A stretch of DNA of 64,000 nucleotides from Prolixibacter bellariivorans ATCC BAA-1284 (GCF_000621705.1 NZ_JHXO01000007.1:1-64000), one strand, 5' to 3'. Positions 1-8,160 are shown, counted from the first letter of the stretch. The notes: a model not told the origin generated them from the sequence alone. Translations and numbers: made by a program.

Positions 1-2
1 AA

Positions 3-767
3 GGGAGTTTAGCTCCCCATACTATCCGACTCAGTTATCATGACCGGCTTAAAAATACGCGTGTAGGATTAGGGGGTAAGCTTATGATGGATAAAATAGG
101 TATTTTCCAAAATTTCATCGGCATGGCTTCTTATTCGTACCGGCTGGAATCAAGATATGACCATATCTATTTTGGAATATCGGCAGGTTTTATTCAGAGT
201 TCTATCGATTTTAGTGATTACTATAACGATCCGAATTTTAATTACGATCCCGTCATGACTAATGGTGATGTATCGTCCCAATTCAAGTTTATCAGCGATC
301 TTTCCATGGTTTATAAACATAAAAGTTTTCAGACCGGCTTTGCGCTTTCGAATGTAGGTTACGGGGAATACTCTTACTCAGAAGTACAAAGCGGCAATAA
401 ACCTTATGCAAACTACCATGTTCATGCGTTATATTCATTCCGGTTGGATGATCTGTGGCAGATAACTCCATTAGCTATTTACAGGGGTGGTAAAAACATG
501 AAATCACAACTGGAAGTAGCCGCGCAAGCGAAATGCGATGATCGTTTTTGGGGAAATGTGGCGTTACGGGGGAAGGACATATTCTGTGTGGGAATGGGAT
601 TCGACGCCAGTAAAGAGCTGATTGTTAATTATACGTATAATTTTTCCACCGGGATTTCATTCAGCAAGTTTCAGAATCATGAACTGACTGTAGGTATTCG
701 ACTTTCTGCATTCTCCAAAGACGAAGATTTCAGGAATGAGAGCGGTTCATTTCTGAATAAAAAATAG
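3..767 (+). CDS. PorP/SprF-family outer-membrane protein, 5' end outside window
   Basis: The frame is open from the first bases, so the methionine at 84 is internal and the true start lies before the window. The visible part is rich in alternating aromatic and polar stretches typical of an outer-membrane beta-barrel. The segment RVGLGGKLMMDKIG followed by a SYSYRL strand matches the conserved early region of PorP/SprF proteins. These are barrel partners in type IX secretion and gliding loci of Bacteroidota. The next gene, 4 nt downstream, is an OmpA-type protein, the usual companion. The specific secreted partner cannot be told from sequence. Confidence 0.82.
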   Translation, partial: GSLAPHTIRLSYHDRLKNTRVGLGGKLMMDKIGIFQNFIGMASYSYRLESRYDHIYFGISAGFIQSSIDFSDYYNDPNFNYDPVMTNGDVSSQFKFISDLSMVYKHKSFQTGFALSNVGYGEYSYSEVQSGNKPYANYHVHALYSFRLDDLWQITPLAIYRGGKNMKSQLEVAAQAKCDDRFWGNVALRGKDIFCVGMGFDASKELIVNYTYNFSTGISFSKFQNHELTVGIRLSAFSKDEDFRNESGSFLNKK

Positions 768-771
768 TATC

Positions 772-2721
772 ATGATGTATAATAGAAAATATATATTACC
801 AGTACTGATACTGGTCTTTGGGTTATGGGGAACATGTGAGGCGTGCAAGTCTTTGCCGGGTAGCCCCGGTATCAGTTATAAGCAACAGGTATCAGATAGT
901 ATTGTTTCTGTCTCCGTACTACCAATAGCGGATTTTATTCCTGAGTACGGTGTTAATCTCCATCAAAGCGAATTGTATGTTCCCGTCACAATTTTTCGAA
1001 AATCAGGAAAACGAGCTTATTCGTCTATCCATTCGTTTAATCTTGTACCGAAAAATGATTCAATTACTTTTCAGAAGAAGATAAGGACGGGAGTCAGCAG
1101 TAGATACATATTAATTACATATACTACAGATAACGAAGGAAATAATGAGTTCCTTACTGTGAGAAATTTTAAGGGAGCACCAGAGCAAATCCTGATAAAA
1201 GGCCCGTTAGGTCCTTTCCCTTATAATTCGAAGAAATATGCTTGTGGAATGCCTTTCTTCGATGAGAATAGTGAAAGGTTATACTTTTGTTCTACGATGC
1301 CAGGCTCGATGGGAGGTTGGGACGTTTATTACATCGAGCGATCAAAAGATGGGTGGGGAGCACCACACAATATGGGTAAACGAATAAATACGCCCGGAAA
1401 TGATGTTTTTCCTTCTGTAAGCAATGGGTTTTTAATCTACTCTTCCAGTGTTCGTCCTGGGAACAAGGATTTCGATAATTATATTGTAAAGATCGGGACT
1501 GGTACTTCTCCGGTTCCGATGAAGCTTATCAATACAGGGCAATCTGATTATTGTCTTCGGATCGCATCTGTCGCTCCTTTCCGTGCCGTAGGTGTCAAAG
1601 ACAGTTCCCTGGCCTTTTTTGATTCAAAATATAGATTAAATGATCTAGTCAATCTGATGATTGAACCGGATACATTAAAAAAAGATAAGAATAGTGATTG
1701 TAGTATTGAAGATGATCGTGATGGTCAGGAGGTATCAAACTCTGCTGCTGTATCGGGCAACAATCAAGGTAAAATAGGTAGTCCCCAAAAAACAATAGGC
1801 AACAATAATTCGGTCAATACAGTAATGTCCGACTCTGTTGTGCAGGACGAAGATATTCCTGCGGTAGCTCAAAGTGCCAATAATGGTGTGGTGTATAACA
1901 GGATTTTCGATTCAGGCAGAGGTGAAAAAGATATTTCCAAAAACTCAAGTAGAACGACTAATAAACCTGTTTATACAATGATTTCCGAAACTGTGGGACA
2001 GGGAGATAATATTTCAAAGGTTGCTCAGGAAGAATTCAATAATCGTTTTTGTAAGATCTTTTCCGGGTATTGTTTACATTATAAAACGGATTCAATTATT
2101 CCTGTTCATAGTGATCGGAATTTGTTAGATATCCTTTCCTATATAATCGAGGCAAACCGACCGTGTACTGTTCTTGTCAGTGGTTTTGCAGACGAAAGCG
2201 GTAGTGGCAGCTATAATGACTGGTTGTCTTACAAAAGGGCAGAGAAGATGGAGAAACTGTTGAGAGGAAAAATCTGGCGAGCGGATGATGTTCGTTTTAT
2301 AATGGTTATTTATGGTAATAAATTCGCAAATGGTACCAGCCAAATCATTAAATCAAAAGACAGGCATGTCCAAGTGAAAATCATACGCGATACGGTTCCC
2401 TCGTCTTCTCTTCTATATGCATACAAGATCACAAGTGCTAGTGATAAAAAGTCGGTAAGTGATTTAACAGATATTTTCGGGGTAGAGCAGGCACAAAAAA
2501 CACGTATAAATCAGATGATAGAAAGTCCGGAGTCTGGGGATTATTTTTACGTGGGAATACAAAGTATCCACAAGGTCGCTCCCGGCGAAAGCTTAGATCA
2601 AATTGGCCAAAGATACGGTTGTCGGGTTCGCCAGCTTCGATTGGCGAATCATTTGGCAGGTAACAAAATTGAGACTGGTGAGTTTTTGATTATTCCTTTC
2701 GGAAGAAAGAGTAAGTTATAA
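772..2721 (+). CDS. OmpA-family protein with PD40-like propeller segment and C-terminal LysM
   Basis: A 649-residue exported protein. The N-terminus has a hydrophobic signal segment (residues 6-22) ending near cysteines, so it could be a lipoprotein or a signal-peptidase-I substrate. Residues about 130-225 hold PD40-like propeller motifs (FDENSERLYFCS, GGWDVYYIERS, NDVFPSVSNG). Residues about 435-540 resemble an OmpA peptidoglycan-binding domain, and about 598-645 a LysM module (HKVAPGESLDQIGQRYGCRV). A low-complexity linker separates the propeller and OmpA parts. Together with the adjacent PorP/SprF gene this suggests a periplasmic anchor of a type IX secretion or gliding-related complex. 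ATG at 775 is an equally possible start. Confidence 0.8.
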   Translation: MMYNRKYILPVLILVFGLWGTCEACKSLPGSPGISYKQQVSDSIVSVSVLPIADFIPEYGVNLHQSELYVPVTIFRKSGKRAYSSIHSFNLVPKNDSITFQKKIRTGVSSRYILITYTTDNEGNNEFLTVRNFKGAPEQILIKGPLGPFPYNSKKYACGMPFFDENSERLYFCSTMPGSMGGWDVYYIERSKDGWGAPHNMGKRINTPGNDVFPSVSNGFLIYSSSVRPGNKDFDNYIVKIGTGTSPVPMKLINTGQSDYCLRIASVAPFRAVGVKDSSLAFFDSKYRLNDLVNLMIEPDTLKKDKNSDCSIEDDRDGQEVSNSAAVSGNNQGKIGSPQKTIGNNNSVNTVMSDSVVQDEDIPAVAQSANNGVVYNRIFDSGRGEKDISKNSSRTTNKPVYTMISETVGQGDNISKVAQEEFNNRFCKIFSGYCLHYKTDSIIPVHSDRNLLDILSYIIEANRPCTVLVSGFADESGSGSYNDWLSYKRAEKMEKLLRGKIWRADDVRFIMVIYGNKFANGTSQIIKSKDRHVQVKIIRDTVPSSSLLYAYKITSASDKKSVSDLTDIFGVEQAQKTRINQMIESPESGDYFYVGIQSIHKVAPGESLDQIGQRYGCRVRQLRLANHLAGNKIETGEFLIIPFGRKSKL

Positions 2722-2724
2722 TGG

Positions 2725-2767
2725 TCAATATGTGTCGTTTTAAAATGAACGACCTGGGTCATATTGA
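2725..2767 (+). terminator. Hairpin after the OmpA gene
   Basis: TCAATATG (2725-2732) pairs with CATATTGA (2760-2767), and GTCGTT with AACGAC inside it. The hairpin begins a few bases after the stop codon. There is no strong T-run, so it is a weak intrinsic terminator or an mRNA end structure. Confidence 0.45.
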
Positions 2768-3164
2768 ATTGTTATGGAGTAAAAAGGCAATTTGAACAAA
2801 CAGCCCCGGGTTTTATAAACTCTTTTACGCAAGAGCAAATAAAATACCAGGTTTTTTTTGTCTTCAGTCTTTTGTATAAAACATTTGGTTCTCAGGGGGC
2901 CGGTTTCCTGCTTTCAAGGTTGGTTTCCATGTTACAAGCAGGATTTCCCGGACCCCTATCTTTGATGTAGAATATTCTCTCTTTTAGGTCCACCTACCTA
3001 TCTTTGTTGTAGGTTTTTCTATGCTGAAACTGGAGAATTCCTGTTTAAGGGTGCGTTGGTGCTACTATAGCATCTGAATTTGCTGTCTTTAGATGAGTAT
3101 TTCACCCCCAAGCAAGCGTATTTTTCGGTATGTGAGATAGGACTTTGCTTTTTTCGAAATTTCT
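2768..3164. other. Intergenic stretch with promoter-like and hairpin sequences
   Basis: I see no convincing gene here. A CCTGCTT/AAGCAGG inverted pair lies within about 2905-2945. Two TATCTTTG motifs (2957-2964 and 2999-3006) fit the -7 element TAnnTTTG of Bacteroidota promoters. The second lies in the loop of ACCTAC (2992-2997) / GTAGGT (3009-3014), which is followed by a T-run, so that copy could equally be a small terminator. This DNA precedes a truncated KilA-N gene and probably contains a deletion or insertion scar. Confidence 0.4.
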
Positions 3165-3680
3165 TTGTTAACGGGGCGATATGGTGGGACTTACGCCCAC
3201 AAAGACATTGCTTTTAAATTTGCGAGCTGGATTTCAGTCGAATTTGAGCTGTACATCGTAAAGGAGTTCCAACGACTCAAAGAGGAGGAGCAAAAGCAGC
3301 TTGGTTGGTCGGCCAAACGTGAACTGACGAAACTGAATTACCATATACACACCGATGCAGTCAAACAGAATTTGATACCCCGGGAACTTTCATCTGCGCA
3401 GACATCGATAATTTATGCCAGTGAGGCCGATGTGTTGAATGTTGCCCTGTTCGGCATGACTGCTAAGCAATGGAGGGAACAGAATCCGAACCTGAAAGGA
3501 AATATCCGCGACTATGCTTCAATCAATGAGTTAATTTGCCTTTCGAATATGGAGAACCTGAATGCTGTATTCATCAATGAAAAAACCCCTCAAAAAGAGC
3601 GACTAATCAAATTGAACCAAATAGCTATTCAGCAAATGCTCATCCTTCAGGATACTGAAAACCGAAAATTATTAAAGTGA
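3165..3680 (+). pseudogene. KilA-N domain protein, 5'-truncated remnant
   Basis: The frame encodes the second half of a KilA-N domain (RYGGTYAHKDIAFKFASWIS, then a KEFQRLKEEE helix) and the usual C-terminal helical region. The first part of the domain, including its initiating methionine, is missing; the frame opens at a TTG directly inside the conserved GRYGGTYAHKD core. KilA-N proteins are DNA-binding proteins common in phages and mobile regions. The remaining 170 residues are uninterrupted, so the loss is a 5' truncation rather than general decay. It sits at the edge of the repeat-rich accessory zone. Confidence 0.7.
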
Positions 3681-3714
3681 TAAGGAAGAGGGAAGGTAAG
3701 GGGCCGAAACTTTT

Positions 3715-4290
3715 ACGAAAACCCCACATGCATTTGCTCTTCTAGGAACACTTTCCGGTTCTTCTAAGCCCTTAAATCGCCGTTAGGCGATACGTGCGAC
3801 GGCCGGTCAAAGTCGCCCGGGCAGCCCCTGTGAAATCAGTTGCATATTTCACAGGGCAGGAGTGAGCGGGAATGGTTTTGTGCGGGGATTCCGGGAAGTG
3901 GGCCGGAAAAGACAAAACCATGACGCGGGTGGAAGGATCACTTTGACTTGTTCTTTTGGTACTTTTATGACAAGATAAAAGTACAAGCATGTGAAAGAAA
4001 AAGGTACGGAAAAGCGTTTTCCGCCCTCTCCAATCCCCTGCGGTAAAAAAATATTTCCCTGCTTACTCCTTTCCAATACAGTGCGCACTCGTTCCTAATC
4101 CCCTGCGGTAAGGATTCTTTTCCTCCCGCAGAAAACTACCGAACACAGCTTTTCCCGAAGCATACATCCTTAAAATATTTTGTTAACTTGGTTGGACTTT
4201 AATGACCAATAAGCTGAGAATAAAGCAAAATATCAGCTTACACAAGCTTTTCATCAGGATATAAGAAAAAATAAACCCAAAAAATCAAAC
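3715..4290. repeat. Composite intergenic repeat module and leader of the next gene (copy 1)
   Basis: A non-coding module that recurs elsewhere in the window. In order it holds: ATCGCC-GTTA-GGCGAT hairpin (3776-3791); CCTGTGAAAT/ATTTCACAGG (3827-3836/3846-3855); ATGGTTTTGT/ACAAAACCAT (3872-3881/3912-3921); GTACTTTTAT/ATAAAAGTAC (3959-3968/3975-3984); a CCCTGCGGTAAAAAAATATT block (about 4035) and a second CCCTGCGG...CCCGCAG hairpin (about 4098-4130); and a TTTTGTTAACTTGG leader block (4178-4191) ending in AAAAAATAAAC just before the ATG at 4291. The closest relative is 44351-44779. Confidence 0.85.
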
Positions 4291-4599
4291 ATGAGTATTT
4301 CAGAATTTATGACCGAGCAATTCGTTATTATACGGGACGAAATTATAAATGGAATTCCAAGTAGAGTTTTTGATTCTCATGAGTTTATTCGATTCTTCTC
4401 CAAAAGATTCGAGACAAAATATGTGGAAATTTTGAGCTCATATAAAGATGAACCATTTAGAAATGTTCATTCACAAATTGGAAAGTTTTTATCCGAACAC
4501 CAAGAGGGTCTGAAAATTAAGAGTATTGGAACAATAATGAGTAAAAACATATTTGGTATTGACAACTCAAATGAAAAATGGGAAAAAACCTGCCTATAA
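4291..4599 (+). CDS. Hypothetical protein, 102 aa
   Basis: I do not recognise this family. It is a short, charged, probably soluble and helical protein without signal peptide or membrane segment (MSISEFMTEQFVIIRDEI start). It follows a complete copy of the repeat leader. Its stop codon lies inside the motif GCCTATAAC (4592-4600), which is the reverse complement of the GTTATAGG-type motif found before other genes of this zone, so the coding end coincides with the presumed cassette edge. Base composition is AT-rich. Confidence 0.6.
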   Translation: MSISEFMTEQFVIIRDEIINGIPSRVFDSHEFIRFFSKRFETKYVEILSSYKDEPFRNVHSQIGKFLSEHQEGLKIKSIGTIMSKNIFGIDNSNEKWEKTCL

Positions 4600-4711
4600 C
4601 AAATTGTAAATTGCATTGCTGGGCTTGTATGATTCACCATCCGCCAACTATGGAATCCCCGTTCAATTTTATTGCAAGGGCGAGTGTACCCATGAATGGC
4701 ATGAAAGACTA

Positions 4712-5032
4712 ATGAATTCGGATTTCTTAATAGTAAAAGCAAAATTCACGCTTTATCCGACAGATGAGGGCGGGCGAAAAACACCTATTGTTTCCGGATA
4801 CAGACCGGATCATGTATTTGAGTACAAAGAAAATTCAGATGATTTGATAATGGCTTATGTTGGAGATGTGAATTTTGAAGGACAAGAGTCTTTGTCACCT
4901 GGAGAATCGGTAATGGCGACAATTCGATTTCTGAGGCACGGGGATATTGAGAGATTTATGCAAATTGGACGAGTCTGGTGGATTCATGAAGCCAGGAACA
5001 GAATAGGAGAAGCTGAAATCATCACGATATAA
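4712..5032 (+). CDS. Stand-alone EF-Tu domain-III-like protein
   Basis: About 106 residues resembling the C-terminal beta-barrel (domain III) of elongation factor Tu: KAKFTLYPTDEGGRKTPIVS then GYRPDHVFEY aligns with the EF-Tu segment KEEGGRHTPF..GYRPQFYF, and LSPGESVMATIRF with the MPGDNV...EL region. No GTPase domain is present and none lies nearby. I chose ATG 4712, directly before the first domain strand; the frame stays open upstream to a TTG at 4616, but those residues do not look like a domain. Role unknown; mimicry or protection of a translation factor is only a guess. It is the second gene of the accessory run. Confidence 0.65.
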   Translation: MNSDFLIVKAKFTLYPTDEGGRKTPIVSGYRPDHVFEYKENSDDLIMAYVGDVNFEGQESLSPGESVMATIRFLRHGDIERFMQIGRVWWIHEARNRIGEAEIITI

Positions 5033-5069
5033 AAAATAAACACACTGCATTTACAACTATGTTGTATGC
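5033..5069 (+). repeat. Cassette leader end and 5' boundary motif GTTGTATGC
   Basis: An AAAAAATAAAC ... TTTACAACTAT block (about 5031-5060) leads into GTTGTATGC (5061-5069). The same leader end appears before 6411, 10191 and 11251. The boundary motif is matched exactly, inverted, by GCATACAAC at 5921-5929 after the gene. Confidence 0.75.
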
Positions 5070-5093
5070 AAGCTTAAAATAAGACAGTGCTAT

Positions 5094-5915
5094 ATGATAA
5101 CAAAGCATATTGTAATACAAAAAATTGAAGAAAACGGAACAATTGATGTTTTTCAAATTTCTTCTGATTATTTGCAATGGACTTTTGAGACAAGAAGGAC
5201 TATTGAAGAATCTGATAAAGAATATTTCCCATTTGTAATAAATGGAAACATTAATATAATAAGGCGGAAGGCAGGAGCAGAAACAAAGATTACTGCACAG
5301 AAAGATAAAATAGCCTTTATAGATGATTATGGTCTACCTGGTGGATTTGTAGTTGGCATTCTATTTCCGAAGAACTTCATTCCTGATATTATAAAATTCA
5401 AGGATAAACCTTTTATTCCTGTAGGACTTGCAGGACAGGTGTCCACGACACCTCCCGGGCAGATACAAATTTTATATAATCAGTTAGAAAAAAGGTGTGC
5501 AATTATTATGAATATCCATTATCCGATTTGTTTTGGATTTAAATGTATTGCACAAAAAGTAAAAAAAGAACTTTTCCCGCATAGTGAAGAAACTTATGCC
5601 GAAGACTTCTTTGATATTTTACTATCAAGAGAGATGCTTGATGTAGAAGCAATAAAAAATGAAGATTTAAAAATTATTAATGAGACTCTGAACGAGACTG
5701 ATTTAAATGATTTAAACGAATCTTTAAATGAAATTCTTTACTCTTTAAAATCAGGTGAAAAATCTCAAGCATTATCAGTGATTAAAAACATTGAAGGCAA
5801 AATAATGAATGGAAGTGCTCTCGCAGGAACCTTAACAACGATTATTGATTCTTATCAAAATGGTGGAATAACAGAGCAATTTGTTGGAAGCATTTTGAAA
5901 TATATTAGTTTGTAA
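5094..5915 (+). CDS. Hypothetical protein, 273 aa
   Basis: I do not recognise this family. The first two thirds look like an alpha/beta soluble domain (IVIQKIEENGTIDVFQISS; IAFIDDYGLPGGFVVGILFP). The last third (residues about 175-273) is helical with short repeated acidic motifs (NETLNETDLNDLNESLNE) and may be an oligomerisation segment. There is no signal peptide. The gene is bounded on both sides by a perfect 9-bp inverted pair (5061-5069 and 5921-5929), the clearest single-gene cassette in the window, and is AT-rich. Confidence 0.65.
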   Translation: MITKHIVIQKIEENGTIDVFQISSDYLQWTFETRRTIEESDKEYFPFVINGNINIIRRKAGAETKITAQKDKIAFIDDYGLPGGFVVGILFPKNFIPDIIKFKDKPFIPVGLAGQVSTTPPGQIQILYNQLEKRCAIIMNIHYPICFGFKCIAQKVKKELFPHSEETYAEDFFDILLSREMLDVEAIKNEDLKIINETLNETDLNDLNESLNEILYSLKSGEKSQALSVIKNIEGKIMNGSALAGTLTTIIDSYQNGGITEQFVGSILKYISL

Positions 5916-5920
5916 AGGCA

Positions 5921-6464
5921 GCATACAACACTTTGTATAAGTAATGGCATGCGATGTGGTAAATATCAAGGTTTGTAGCTCGCTCAAACTGCGTAGCGGT
6001 TTGATTGGAAATTCCCACGCAATCTGCCACTACTCAAACAATTTGCCGTTGGCACATAGTTGGTTTAGCACACCTCCCGAATAAGCTTCCCGCCCTTCCC
6101 AATTCCCTGCAGTAAAAAAATATTTCCCTGCTTACTCCTTTCCAATCCAGTGCGCACTCGTTCCTCATCCCCTGCGGTAAGGTTTTTTTTCTTCCCGCAG
6201 AAAACCATCCACAACAGCTTTTCCCTAAGTGTAATTCCTTTAAATTATTTTGTTAATTTAGTGAGCACTAACGACCAACTAAATGAAGATGAAGCAAAAT
6301 GCCAGATTAAATGAATTCACGTATAGTAGTTTTTCCATATCGATATAGCGTGGAAAGAACACCTTTCCATCGTTATACAGGAAAAATAAACATACTACAG
6401 TTACAGCTACGCTATAGGGTAATCTGAAAGAGCGACCCCAAAATATTAACCTAACTAAAATAAC
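5921..6464. repeat. 3' boundary, trailer and composite repeat module with leader (copy 2)
   Basis: GCATACAAC (5921-5929) is followed by CTTTGTATAAGTAATGGC and, about 90 nt later, the partly complementary GCCACTACTC...CAATTTGCCGTTGGC (about 6029-6058), so the trailer can fold into a large imperfect hairpin. A very similar trailer lies at 10892-10975. Next come the CCCTGCAGTAAAAAAATATT block (from about 6105), the CCCTGCGG/CCCGCAG hairpin (about 6172-6200), the TTTTGTTAATTTAG leader (6249-6262), and AAAAATAAAC...TTACAGCTAC ending at 6410. GCTATAGGGT (6411-6420) starts the next cassette. Confidence 0.8.
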
Positions 6465-7391
6465 ATGGGACTAAAAATCCAAAAAAATAACATATATGGG
6501 TGGTTGGCAAGTACAACAAATAATGTTGTATCATCGGTTATTGCAAGTGCCTTATTTGCTATTTTATTTAGTAAATTATTTGAATATTCAGATGCAGAAT
6601 TTTCCCGGAAATCACTTTGTATTATAATTGGGGCAAGTTTTATTTTGCTTAGTTTGATTCTATTCTTTCTAATAAGGTATTTTTCAAATAAGAAATTTAT
6701 TCCAATTAAGGCTATCGTATTTGATTTCGATGGGACTCTTTCTAAAATTAAAAGGGTTGGAATAACCTCTCCTTGGGAATTAATATGGCTTAAACTTGGT
6801 TATAAAATAGCTGATTGCAAAAAATTATATACCAAATTTTACGATGGTAAAATAACTCATAAAAGATGGTGCAGGTTGACATATCAAAAATTTAAAAGCA
6901 AAAAACTGACAGAAAAACATTTAGAGGAGGTATCTAAAGACTTTGAACTTTTGGCAAACGTTAAGGAAGTTCTTGAACAACTAAAAGAACGTGGAGTCAG
7001 ATTGTATTTAGTATCTGGTTCAATTATGCACTTGATTAAATATATATGGAATGATGAATTAGATTATTATTTTGATAGGTATGAAGCTAATGTATTTCGA
7101 TTTAAGAATAATGAACTAGTTGAAATAAAAGGTACTGATTATGATTTTAAAGGTAAAGCTGTTTTTATCAAGGAAATTTTCAAACATCTTCAGTTAAAGT
7201 CTCCAAAGGAGATTCTATTCATTGGCAATTCAGACAATGATGAATATGCTCGAAAATCTGGTGCACGGACACTCTGTCTGAATGGAGCACTTACAAATCC
7301 TTATAATAAAAATGCGTGGGATGATACATACAAAACAGATGATTTTATAGAGCTAATGGCTTATATTGAAAAGAAATATCTAATAAAATAG
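6465..7391 (+). CDS. HAD-superfamily (IB/SerB-like) phosphatase with N-terminal membrane anchor
   Basis: Two hydrophobic helices (residues about 17-37 and 50-70) precede a HAD hydrolase domain. Motif I is VFDFDGTL (about residue 85), motif II is LVSGS (about 185), and the motif IV region is FIGNSDNDEYARKSGAR with a downstream LCLNGA. The helical cap and GNSDNDEYA arrangement are like HAD-IB phosphatases of the SerB type. The catalytic Asp pair is intact, so activity as a membrane-anchored phosphomonoesterase is likely; the substrate is unknown. The gene is AT-rich and lies between TATAGGGT (6413-6420) and ACCCTATA (7393-7400), another inverted boundary pair. Confidence 0.8.
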   Translation: MGLKIQKNNIYGWLASTTNNVVSSVIASALFAILFSKLFEYSDAEFSRKSLCIIIGASFILLSLILFFLIRYFSNKKFIPIKAIVFDFDGTLSKIKRVGITSPWELIWLKLGYKIADCKKLYTKFYDGKITHKRWCRLTYQKFKSKKLTEKHLEEVSKDFELLANVKEVLEQLKERGVRLYLVSGSIMHLIKYIWNDELDYYFDRYEANVFRFKNNELVEIKGTDYDFKGKAVFIKEIFKHLQLKSPKEILFIGNSDNDEYARKSGARTLCLNGALTNPYNKNAWDDTYKTDDFIELMAYIEKKYLIK

Positions 7392-7590
7392 CACCCTATA
7401 ATAATGTGTGAAATAATAGTCGATACAGTATTGTATTCAAGGGGTGTAACCTGCTTCAAATTTCTTATAACTTGAATGGAAAGTGTCATGGAGTCTGCTT
7501 TATTTTTATGCTTGTCTTCGATATTAAGCTCAACCATTTCATAGGCATGTGTTGGAGAGGAGGCAAGGGGCCGAAACTTTTACCAAAATC
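7392..7590. other. Cassette 3' boundary and spacer
   Basis: ACCCTATA (7393-7400) directly after the stop is the reverse complement of the motif in front of the HAD gene. The rest has no gene that I can support. GGGGCCGAAACTTTTACCAA near 7567 also occurs, nearly unchanged, at about 3699 in module copy 1. Confidence 0.5.
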
Positions 7591-7695
7591 ACACTTGCTT
7601 TTACTCCAAACCTAACGTGATTTTGCGGCAAACCACACGTGCTTTTACCTGAAACCACACATGGTTTTGGGTGAAACCTGCGCTGGTTTTGCATT
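7591..7695. repeat. 22-bp tandem repeat array, about 5 units
   Basis: Units start at 7591, 7613, 7635, 7657 and 7679 (last one partial) with consensus ACACRTGSTTTTRC..GAAACC. A degenerate unit precedes it. The period is exactly 22 bp. No reading frame is maintained across units, so it is non-coding. Confidence 0.75.
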
Positions 7696-7770
7696 TAAAT
7701 GCTGAATGCACCAATGGAAAGGGCATCTCCGGGCCAAGGAAAAATCCCTTACTACTACCAGCCTCATGGG

Positions 7771-7990
7771 GTTATAAGGTTACTTCAAAAATGGTACTAA
7801 GAATCTTCCATAAATGGTACTAAGCATCTTCGGCAAATGGTTATAAGGTTTTGCTCCATGTTGTACTAAGGATCTTCCACTGGTAGTTATAATGTCCTGC
7901 TCCGGGTAGTTACCTTATCCTTCCACTGGTAGTTATAAGGTCCTGCTTCTGGTAGTACTAAGTATTTTCCACAGGTAGTTGTAAGGTTGG
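7771..7990. repeat. 23-bp tandem repeat array, about 10 units
   Basis: Units start every 23 bp at 7771, 7794, 7817, 7840, 7863, 7886, 7909, 7932, 7955 and 7978. Each begins GTTATAAGG or GTACTAAGG and most end in GGTA, with about 10 variable bases between. The same array occurs at 45670-45890 in the same orientation and at about 37175-37435 inverted. Confidence 0.85.
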
Positions 7991-8019
7991 GTTTTGTTTA
8001 AGAAACCCCGGTGTTTCCG

Positions 8020-8160
8020 CCCTCCCAATTCCCTGCGGTAAAAAAATATTTTTATGCCGTGAAAAAATAATTTTATAAGCATCCGTTTACAATTTTTACG
8101 TTAGGAAATTTTCATCCCCTGCGGCAAGGATTCTTTTCTTCCCGCAGAAAACCTAAGGTG
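8020..8160. repeat. Partial composite repeat module (copy 3)
   Basis: Contains the CCCTGCGGTAAAAAAATATT block (about 8031-8050) and a later CCCCTGCGGCAAGG...CCCGCAGAAAACC hairpin block (about 8116-8154). The 5' hairpins and the TTTTGTTAAYTT leader are absent, so this copy is rearranged or truncated. Confidence 0.7.

Noticed and set aside
2764-2970. 68-codon frame after the OmpA gene
   Set aside because: It starts within the post-operon hairpin region, covers an inverted repeat, and has no family resemblance.
7771-7990. Tandem arrays considered as CRISPR
   Set aside because: The step is only 23 bp, with a conserved 9-10 bp head and a variable remainder; there is no alternation of a long identical repeat with unique spacers and no cas gene nearby.
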